From contig BFEA01000345.1 of assembly GCA_003427395.1 (NCBI GenBank), positions 976,843-1,001,370 on the forward strand: a stretch of DNA of 24,528 bases, written 5' to 3'. Under the pieces are notes generated by a model, which saw only the letters and a program-made list of their open reading frames with translations, was not told where the DNA came from and made no database searches. This DNA comes from Chara braunii. Taxonomy: Eukaryota; Streptophyta; Charophyceae; Charales; Characeae. The translations under genes were made by a program, and so were the position numbers. Shown here one piece after another: positions 17,255 through 24,528 of the stretch; position 1 is the stretch's first letter, and each line of letters begins with the position of its first letter.

Positions 17255-17545
17255 TCGGCGGGGATACGCCCACCGAAGGGAGGTGACAGCTCCTGTAAGG
17301 TGGAGGTAAGTCGTGCCCCGCGTAGGCCCTATCCTGTCGTAGGGGCTCGCGAGAGGTATGGCTGGCGCACTCGGCCGGAGCTGCTTGCGGAAGCTCCACA
17401 TGTATATTTGCGACGAAGGATTTAAACCAACTCCTGCGTGACGCGGCCGGGAGGGTCCCGCGTTGCCCTGGTGCGGTGTCGGACCGATGCGCTCGACAGG
17501 TGGCGCCGTTACCGGGGATAACGGTTGCCTACCGTTGTCCCTGGT
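17255..17545 (+). repeat. Further hairpins, including a 15-bp stem
   Basis: ACCGGGGATAACGGT (17511-17525) pairs over its full length with ACCGTTGTCCCTGGT (17531-17545) through a 5-nt loop, TGCCT, with only two G-T wobbles. Smaller hairpins precede it: TCGG/CCGA with a GGG/CCC inner part (17255-17276) and GGAGCT/AGCTCC (17377-17397). No flanking direct repeats or coding motifs are seen. Confidence 0.75.
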
Positions 17546-18857
17546 GGAATGACATCCGGGTATTAGAAGTGAGAAAATAGGCAAATAAGAAGTTTTTGTT
17601 AGACTGTATGAGCGATTGGTTAATACTATGATTATCGTTGGAGATTTTGCAAGACTAAGAAGTTTGAGCGTAGGTTTGATGCAGGCTGGTGATCCAAGAG
17701 AGAGAACCACTTTTGCTTATTGATTGGTTTAGACGGACTGGTTGGTTACAGACGATGCTGGATAAAGCATGATGTGAGGGTTGATCGTACGATGTGGTTT
17801 TGGTTGACGCGATCTGGTTTTGATTAAACGCTGTACGGGTGACTCGAGATCGATGAGTACTTTGATTATGTGCTTACGTGCTCTAACTAGTATAAGGGTA
17901 ATTGGAGTTGGTATCTCTTTTGATTCAGTAGTTGGCAGTTTTTGGATGATGCTTTGCATACCTGATATGGCTAAGGTTAAGCATGACTTTTGTGAGAGTT
18001 TGTCCTATGAGGTACCCTTTTTGACTGCCATAAGAGTCATCCGGGTGGTTGGAGGCTAAGGATGAGTGAGATAGTATTCCTCTGCCAAGAGTTGGAAGTA
18101 TAGATCCTCTTCTAGGTGTCGGGTTAGAAGTCGTTGGGGCACTTCGAGGAGAGATGGGTTAAGGAGAGCTGAGAGATATTATGAGTATGGACTTTAGATG
18201 TTTGAGTCTGGATTCTGAGCGGTTGATCAATCTATATAGCCATGAAAGATAATAGATTTGTATGACATCTTCTCTACAAAAGTGGTATCTGACCCTAGAG
18301 GCAGTAAGAGTGACAGTGAAGGGGCTAACAATTAGGTCATCTCGTTTACTTTCGCAAGGACGATGGGATGCAGATAATGTTAGACCTCCGCTTGTGCCTT
18401 TTCAGGTTTGGACCATCCACTTGAATCTATATGGAATTTAAACTAAGGACTTGAGACTATTTTTCGCATGTTTTTTTTTTTTTAGTCATATGTTAAATTT
18501 ATTCATATATGCCAAATTTTACTGTGAATAAGCCTGTTTTGTGTCTATCTATGTAAGGCTATATGCTTGATGTCGTATTTCTTGATGATCATCCCTTTTG
18601 ACGATATTCACATAGGCTATTTATCTGAAGTACTGGTCTGAACCTATTATCCTGCAAGGATTTATACAAGTGTCTCATATCCAAATATCGATTTATGACT
18701 GGCTGATGAGGTTATATGTTTGGATTGCTCTTCAAAGAGGGGTTGAGATATTGCACAGAATCCACGTCTGATGCGAATTCAGAGGTGAATGGAGTTACCG
18801 CTTCCTTGGGATAAGATATTGTCTCGTGGAGTGGTCGATGTGTAAGGTCTGCCCTAA
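17546..18857. other. Non-coding, G/T-rich stretch
   Basis: The plus strand is visibly rich in G and T and poor in C from here to about 22.2 kb, with short frames only (17820-18059, 17729-17959 minus). A T-run lies at about 18470-18483. No motif, repeat or RNA gene is recognised. Confidence 0.45.
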
Positions 18858-19626
18858 GGAAGGCGACAATCCAATGTTATTGTTTCCCTGAAAGATAGCT
18901 TTGAAGAAGTTATGGATTGTCTTCTAAGTAGTAGTGAGACCCACGCTGGAACTATGTTCCTGGTTCATAGTGGGGTGTTGTTGTTGTATCTCTTGTGATA
19001 AAATAACTACACTACTACTGAAAAGGAGGAAAGTGTTCGAGCCTTGTAAGACTTTGATCTATGAGGGAAGCAGCTACTACGTGCCGCAGGAAAGTAGGGG
19101 GTGAATCCCTTACTTTCTTTGTGACAAGTGGGTTCACCAGCACAGGACGAGACAGTACGTCTCGAAGCGTGTATGGTGAGGTTGTTTACTTTGTCGGCAG
19201 AGGTCTGCAAGGAACGAGTGCTAGAATCGGAGGGAGCAGCAGTGAGGCTTAATCCTTGAGCAGGGCTCGAGGGTTTGAGATGTTATCCATTCTAAAAAGG
19301 GATTACATTGCCACATTATACTTCTGTCAAAGCTGGGGGGTAAAGTGTGATGCGTTGGTTGTTGTTAAGTCTAAGGGTGTTGTTGGTTGACAATTCCATC
19401 TTTAGTTATGGCCTATTCATTATATGGTATACTTGTTGGTAGAAGTTTATCCTTACGAGGTGGTTGTATATGTTTTTGGTAATAAACTAGTCTGAGTACG
19501 ATGTATTTGAGTTTTTATGAGTGTTGTTGTTGTCAACTATTAAAATGATATATCATTTTTTCATGAGATATTATTATTATAAAATATTTTTGATATCTGT
19601 GAATGGACAATTATTATGATGTATTA

Positions 19627-19649
19627 CCACTATAAGTTTCCCTAAGTGG
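19627..19649 (+). other. Isolated hairpin resembling the 14-kb array
   Basis: CCACT (19627-19631) pairs with AGTGG (19645-19649) around ATAAGTTTCCCTA. The CTATAAGTTT word equals the apical core of the nine-copy array, but the TAGGTG half is absent. It could be a remote degenerate copy or coincidence. Confidence 0.3.
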
Positions 19650-20118
19650 GATGGTCATAAATACTAGAAAGGATGAACTTAGTAAAATATTACTTGAGGC
19701 TAAGGCTTTAGTAGTTGTGAACGTAGGAGTCGATGTCAGCATGATAACGGAAGGCGTATGCTGGACATTTGTCTGTGATGGGCAGAACCCAGACGGAGCT
19801 AAGGCAACTCAGGATGCCTTATGCTAGGGAAGATCCCAATATGGCCTTGCCAGCTGAAAGGGAAGGCGGGCTTGAGATGTCCTTGCCAAGACGAGTTAAA
19901 AATGGGGAATATATTTCTTCTTGGTGGGGCGTGCAGATGGATATGGGTATCTTCGCCTGGGTTGAGTCTGGTTTCAATGACGATCAGGAGTGTGCTATCG
20001 TAAGGGTGACTTTGTACGTTCCCTCGTCGGTTTGGGTCAGACATGGGATTGAGCTGGCATTGGGGCACGGGAGTATGCTTACGAGACCCTTGAGGGTAGC
20101 TGAAGGAGCTGCAACGAA

Positions 20119-20487
20119 ATGGCGAAAGAAAGGGTCCATGAGGGAGAAGAGCAAGTAGTGACCCATGTAGAGGTTAAGCGTGCTGAAAAGTTTGAACTTC
20201 CTTCATCCCCGTTAAGAGTCGTTCTGCCAAATTTTCTCGTAGAGAAGTGCTTTGGGGGACATGCAAGGGTAGAAGCTGCAGCAGAAGCCGCGTTGAGAGT
20301 GCGAGAATGGGGATATGGACGTTATATATGCGAAATGATCTATGGTCTGTATTTAGACCTAAGATTTTTACCCCGTAGTCATGGGTTCAGGAATATGGTC
20401 AATGTGGTTGACGCATACGCAGGTTCCCATGACCCAGATGAAAGGGTTGTAAATTGGGATGAAGTTTGGGCAGTAGTGGGCCGGTAG
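20119..20487 (+). CDS. Hypothetical ORF of 122 residues
   Basis: This is the most protein-like frame of the 10-23 kb interval. It has a mixed composition with LPNFLVEKCFGGHARVEAAA, a GYGRYICEMIYGLYLDLRFL stretch and an acidic end (NWDEVWAVVGR). I recognise no family. A splice-like signal lies at its end: GT at 20484 and TTGCAG ending at 20525. Joining these would extend the frame 26 codons to a stop near 20607, but a 42-bp intron is unusually short for land plants and streptophyte algae. It overlaps 19769-20158 in another frame. It may be a fragment of a decayed gene. Confidence 0.25.
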   Translation: MAKERVHEGEEQVVTHVEVKRAEKFELPSSPLRVVLPNFLVEKCFGGHARVEAAAEAALRVREWGYGRYICEMIYGLYLDLRFLPRSHGFRNMVNVVDAYAGSHDPDERVVNWDEVWAVVGR

Positions 20488-20607
20488 GGGGTGTCCGCAT
20501 ATTTTGCTAAATGCGCCTCTTGCAGGTTCACACATGACCCCCCTTACTATGTGATACGAGTGCGAGGGTCTATGACGTTTGTAGATATGATTGATGTCGG
20601 CCTATAG

Positions 20608-21994
20608 TCAACCTTGAGAGCTCTGTCTATGTGAGTTGTATGTTGTTTATGAATCTCCCTAGAAGTAGAACAGGGTGGCTAAAACTTCAAATATTATGGT
20701 ATGAATGATGTGAATAGCAGTAAAGGGATAAGGCTAGGTAGCGTACAGTACCGAAAGAACAAAACTAACCTTAGCCACTAGGGTTGAGAAACTTTCAGCC
20801 AGAAATTGACCTTAGATCATTTGGACTGCTTTGATAAGATCCAGTTGTATGTACGTGGACATAGGAGTTAGGGCAATAGGCTAACTGATTGTGTAATCCT
20901 GACTCCGTGTTTTAGCCAGCAGGACTCTGACTATATACTGAGTGGTTAGAGGATGCATATACATGCTTTTAAAGTACATTACATGTGTATGTTGTATCAT
21001 AGAAGGTGTCAGGTTGAATTGGAGGAGCACATCAGAGGCGCTTGTGTCTGCTCAAAGGTAGACTGGGTAGAGCATGATTCAAGTATGAGAGCAAGCTTCA
21101 TGAGTGTTTAAGTTGTCGAGGAAAATATTTTGTTGAACTTATGATCTGGGAATACAGTCTTGAGTGCATTGAGAGGCCACATGAGAATGTGATCTTACTA
21201 GAGACTTTGATTCACTTCTTGATTGTGGTGCTTGCCCAGTTTTTTTACATACGTATTTTTAGGGATATTGTCATGAGTTGCAGGAATATATCCGTTTATA
21301 TACTTGTATATATGAGAGAGAAACATATATAGCAGTTGGGTTCGAGACAATCACAAACTTTTGGTTGATTAAGGCCTAGTATGTTTCGTTTTCGCCTCTG
21401 GACATTTTAGGTATGTCTTGAGCTTGCTTGGATTCCTCTTAGTCGAGGGACACGGTTGTATTGTAATTGAGACCGTTTGAGTTTAGCCCTGGTCAGGGAG
21501 ATCATAACATTTGTGTGATATCAGTGACAGTTTGAGTTGAGATTGTTCGACTTTGGGTGTATATATATAACTCAAGACTACCTTTTGCTATGATTCTTTG
21601 GGTAGGTTATCCTACCTCTGAGTGTATATTGAGTGGAGATTTCTGAGACTATTCCTTGTATATGATGATCACTATCACGCTCACATGTGTGGTTTTATCC
21701 TGATGTGTGATGATTTTGTGTGAGAGATGTGTGAGAAACATCTCATGTAACTTGTATTTTATGAATGTGAATGTAAGTGAACTGTCTACTCTTCGGTATA
21801 CTCGTGCGGTCTGCCTTCAGGCGGATGATGGGGCTGGGTATAAGGAGAGGAAGAGCAGTCTGTTTTTTGTGAAGAGATGTGAGAATCCTAAGGGATTTAA
21901 GAGTCATTGAGACTCTAATGCTTACCATGCCAATTGTTTATTGTTTAAGTTGTGACGAGGACCCATAAGATGGTCTCTCAGTGATGTTTGTTTT
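20608..21994. other. Non-coding, A/T- and G/T-rich stretch
   Basis: Only short frames (21141-21332, 21707-21910 and a minus-strand shadow) with no motif. I find no repeat structure, RNA gene or element end here. Confidence 0.45.
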
Positions 21995-22172
21995 ATGATG
22001 AGCCCCCTTGGATTTTGGAGAAGGGGATGTTTTGTGATGTTGTGTGTTATGATGAGACCCCCTTGGATTTTGGAGGAGGGGATGTTTTGTTCCATAANGA
22101 GACCCCCTCGAATTTTTGGAGGAGGGGATGTTTTGTTCCATGATGAGACCCCCTTGGAATTTTGGAGAAAGG
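21995..22172 (+). repeat. ~46-bp tandem repeat, about 3.7 units
   Basis: Units start at 21995, 22049, 22094 and 22140. Each contains TGATGAGACCCCCTTGGATT followed by TTGGAGGAGGGGATGTTTTG or variants. The CCCC and GGGG runs within a unit can pair. The first unit is about 8 bp longer. An N at 22098 interrupts the start of the third unit, so copy number may be affected by assembly. Minus-strand frames here are repeat translations. Confidence 0.85.
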
Positions 22173-22450
22173 TATGATTTTGGTTGTTGGAAGACTTACC
22201 TTCAAAGGTGGGTAAACGGATTTATGGCATGGTAAGTTGTCTGATGAGTGATGAAGTCTGACGAAAAGGGCCACATTTGCTTGGAATGTTTGAGAAGGTC
22301 GCAATGAGTGCAGGGCGAGAGATGTCTCAGGATGGGTGGTTGCCGACTCTGATCAAGCCAGGGGTCACGGCCTTGTGGACCTAGCGGTGATTTTGTTTGT
22401 GAGCGTGCGAAGGATGCCATGCCTTTGTGGGAGGGCTGGTAAACGCCTTC
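22173..22450. other. Non-coding spacer
   Basis: No gene supported. It contains CTGATGAG followed by CGAAAA (22241-22267), which recalls a hammerhead ribozyme core but lacks supporting stems. Confidence 0.4.
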
Positions 22451-22456
22451 AGACCC

Positions 22457-22994
22457 CTGCGTAACCTCGCAGTGGGCCTGTGATTTGTTTTGCGACGCTC
22501 CGTCTAACCACTTGTGCTAGTTCTGGGACATACTGAAGAAAGACCAAGCCAACGGTAAAGTTTAGCGCCACTAAGGGCGTAACCCTAGTGGATGGCGGCT
22601 AGCCGGCGCAACCTGGCTGCGGGACCACGGGGTAAGAGTCTAAGGGGAGTTGCCCGCCCCAGTGAAATTACTCCTTGGGATAGCGAGGTTGATATTTTTG
22701 GGAAATCCTGATTGAATGCTTATCAGGAGAAAATCTATCGTTGCGTAACCAACGAGGGTACTACCGCTAAAATAATAACGCGGTGGGCCGTAGTCCTGGT
22801 CCGATCAGCCAGGCTATGGTGGGCCAAGATGGAAACCTAGCCTTTTTGTACTAGACCGCAGAAAGTGATGAGTGGATATTAAGTATACATATATACGTAT
22901 GTGAGTGCGAGAGATTTTCTGAGAAGGAAGGCGAGAGTGCCTTCCAAGGTCTCGGTTCAGGCCCGCGTCCCTAGTTTTGGCCAGGACTAGGGAC
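22457..22994 (+). repeat. Structured block: at least eight hairpins
   Basis: Hairpins: CTGCG/CGCAG (22457-22472); CCACTA-GGG/CCC-TAGTGG with one bulged A (22568-22591); TCCTGAT/ATCAGGA (22706-22728); TCGTTG/CAACGA (22738-22755); ACCGC/GCGGT (22763-22784); CCTGG/CCAGG (22795-22813) flanked by TAG/CTA; GGAAGGC/GCCTTCC (22926-22945); GTCCCTAG/CTAGGGAC (22967-22994). The first, second and fourth carry the same word, GCGTAACC, at or next to the loop while their stems differ. No ORF of note crosses the block. It does not resemble rRNA or tRNA. Confidence 0.75.
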
Positions 22995-23276
22995 CACCCA
23001 ACGAGAAGCCGAAGGTTGTTTAGGACCGGGGAGAGGACGATTGGGAAGGTCTTTGGAACTTATACTGTCAGCGTTCTAGTGCCTGGGCGATGAGGGTCCG
23101 GGTTAGAAACCTGGCAGCATATAGTTGTGGAGGCACGNCTTGATGGAGGCCTCTACCCTGTGTCCGTCGGCTAATCGGATTGGTCCCTCCTTTCGTCAGC
23201 ACTTTGGATTATGGATGAACTGATAGCATTTTGATCCTGCGAAGCGACGGGGACGTNGCTTAATATGGTCCGGTAA
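22995..23276. other. Non-coding spacer with two N bases
   Basis: No gene, repeat or RNA can be supported. N occurs at 23138 and 23257, so small assembly gaps are possible just before the dispersed repeat. Confidence 0.4.
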
Positions 23277-23529
23277 GCTGTCGGTGCGAATACCCTTACA
23301 AGGATATCCGCCCTGGTTTTTGCAGCTGACAAAAATTAGATTGGTTTAAAGTATATTGCGCGAGGCGCGGCTGTGTCAGTGGTTTATGTTTTGCTGAAGG
23401 TTGACTAGAACGGAGAGNGCGTGGGTGAGCGGTTTTAAGGCACGCGTGACTTCTTTCCCCTGTTGATGATTGTAAAGCCGGTGCGGATACCGGTTGTCTT
23501 GCTTTAGTATTATTATTATTAGGATTAAC
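23277..23529 (+). repeat. ~250-bp dispersed repeat, copy B
   Basis: Matches 10027-10286 over its whole length in the same orientation, from GCTGTCGGTGCGAAT to the ATT run and AGGATTA. Differences are scattered point changes plus a few-base deletion (GTTTGAGTATACTGC versus GTATATTGC) and an N at 23418. The flanks differ from copy A on both sides, which fixes the repeat borders at both ends. No target-site duplication is evident. Confidence 0.85.
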
Positions 23530-23597
23530 AAGTGGACCCACCACGGCTACGCTGCGGCGCACAGCAACACTCGCTGATGGCGTTTTATTTTTGTTTC

Positions 23598-23600
<3 letters not shown>

Positions 23601-23662
<62 letters not shown>
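23601..23662 (+). repeat. (CT)n microsatellite
   Basis: About 62 bp of uninterrupted CT. It opens the compound repeat block that runs to the end of the window. Long frames on both strands here are low-complexity translations (SLSLSL or RERERE). Confidence 0.97.
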
Positions 23663-23665
<3 letters not shown>

Positions 23666-23787
23666 TTCTCACCGTGTTGTGCTTGGCGGGCATCGGTGCT
23701 TGTCGTCTGCTCTCTCTCTCTGTGTGTTTCTTCCCGCGTTGTGCTTGGCGGGTATCGGTGCTTGGCGTTTGCTCCGTCTGTTTCTCT

Positions 23788-23845
<58 letters not shown>

Positions 23846-24019
23846 CATGCATGTCCGGTGGCCGTTTTCATGTGGCGAGGTCGTGGCAACGGGAGCCCGA
23901 AGCGCGAAAACATATACGCGTGTCTCTCTCTCTCTCTCTGTGTGTCATGCATGTTCGGTGGCCGTTTTCATGTGGCCAGATCGTGGCAACTGGAGCCCGA
24001 AGCGCGAAAATATATACGC

Positions 24020-24085
<66 letters not shown>

Positions 24086-24243
24086 TTCCATCGATAGGAT
24101 GAGCAAAAACGGAATGAATCTTTCGCTGAAACGTGGAAATATACACCGCCACTTTTCGATCTGCCCATTTTATCGATCCAAGTAACCGTGCGGCGAGGCG
24201 CGGGGTGGAGACTTAGCTGTTGGCCAAGGTTGGAGACTTATCA

Positions 24244-24289
<46 letters not shown>

Positions 24290-24469
24290 CACACACACAC
24301 ACACACACACACATTCCATCGATAGGATGAGCGAAAACGGAATGAATCTTTAGCTGAAACGTGGAAATATACACTGCCACTTTTTTATTTGCTCATTCTA
24401 TTGATCCCAGTACCGTGCGGCGAGGCGCGGGTTGCAGACTTAGCTGTTGGCCAAGGTTGGAGACTTATC

Positions 24470-24528
<59 letters not shown>
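23663..24528 (+). repeat. Compound minisatellite with CT/CA tracts
   Basis: Three nested tandem duplications are separated by CT tracts. A ~73-bp unit (GTTGTGCTTGGCGGGCATCG and its GGGTATCG variant) lies at about 23674 and 23738. A 100-bp unit starts at 23841 and 23941 (TGTGTCATGCATGT) and contains GTGGCCGTTTTCATGTGG and GAGCCCGAAGCGCGAAAA. A 228-bp unit starts at 24085 and 24313 (ATTCCATCGATAGGATGAGC) and includes GTGCGGCGAGGCGCGG and TTAGCTGTTGGCCAAGGTTG. CA tracts precede the last two. The window ends within a CT tract, so the array continues outside. Confidence 0.9.

Larger units (their letters stand above)
18858..20607 (+). pseudogene. Chain of short frames, possibly a decayed helicase-like ORF
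   Basis: Several plus-strand frames in a row look more protein-like than the surroundings. 18858-18998 contains SSSETHAGTMFLV, 19061-19252 contains LTFFVTSGFTSTGR, 19651-19827 contains VVVNVGVDVSMITEGV, 19821-20003 contains QLKGKAGL, 19769-20158 contains VKNGEYISSWWGVQMDMGIF, and 20119-20487 is a 122-residue frame with LPNFLVEKCFGGHARVEAAA. The order (S)ETH, TSG, a motif-V-like and a motif-VI-like piece faintly recalls superfamily 2 DExH helicases. No motif I is seen, the frames disagree, and spacing between the first two motifs is too long. Chance or an unrelated spliced gene are serious alternatives. Confidence 0.2.

Noticed and set aside
22241-22268. CTGATGAG followed by CGAAAA, resembling a hammerhead ribozyme core
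   Set aside because: Stem II would have only two good pairs. No matching stem I or stem III with a cleavage triplet could be found.
10027-23529. The two ~260-bp repeats as LTRs of one 13.5-kb element
   Set aside because: No primer binding site follows the first copy and no polypurine tract precedes the second. The missing LTR sequence of the gypsy element does not resume after 23529.
23532-24185. 217-residue frame with long SLSLSL runs, and frames overlapping it
   Set aside because: Low-complexity translation of CT tracts within a tandem minisatellite.

Overview
This is a eukaryotic nuclear, repeat-dominated window with no gene that looks intact. The evidence for a nuclear eukaryotic origin is a Ty3/gypsy LTR retrotransposon with an initiator-Met-tRNA-type primer binding site, a nested element with terminal inverted repeats, a 62-bp fossil of cytoplasmic 25S/28S rRNA, and long CT/GA/CA microsatellites. 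The primer site and pol signatures suit the green lineage. A charophyte-like alga is my guess, but nothing here proves it. Five isolated N bases indicate a draft assembly.

Layout. 1-715: AT/GC-mixed non-coding DNA. 716-10028: a decayed Ty3/gypsy element with 5' LTR, primer site, leader holding a GA microsatellite and a TTGACC minisatellite, gag with one zinc knuckle, protease, reverse transcriptase/RNase H, integrase, a chromodomain-like tail and a 3' LTR. The 3' LTR carries a 929-bp insertion (9035-9963) with 14-bp perfect inverted ends and is cut short at 10028 by a roughly 260-bp repeat that recurs at 23277-23529. 10287-23276: no convincing intact gene. This stretch holds a degenerate ~185-bp tandem repeat (11.43-12.34 kb), a 25S rRNA fossil, and several blocks rich in short hairpins. 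23601-24528: compound CT/CA microsatellite-minisatellite DNA running off the window edge.

The most unusual signal is at 14086-15830. First come nine irregularly spaced hairpins that share an apical core (near TTCTATAAGTTTAGGTG) while their flanking stems differ in sequence yet stay complementary. Then comes a 123-bp tandem repeat of five to six units in which the outer stem changes in step (GGC/GCC, GGA/TCC, GGG/CCC, GGCA/TGCC). More dense perfect hairpins lie at 16.51-16.82, 17.25-17.55 and 22.45-23.0 kb. Conserved loops with covarying stems suggest either a selected RNA or single-stranded DNA structure, or a copying process that keeps palindromes complementary. I recognise no known family.

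The retrotransposon pol is a dead copy: at least eight in-frame stops, several frameshifts, a missing stretch before the reverse transcriptase and a replaced integrase glutamate. A chain of short frames at 18.86-20.6 kb faintly recalls a DExH helicase and is offered only as a hypothesis.
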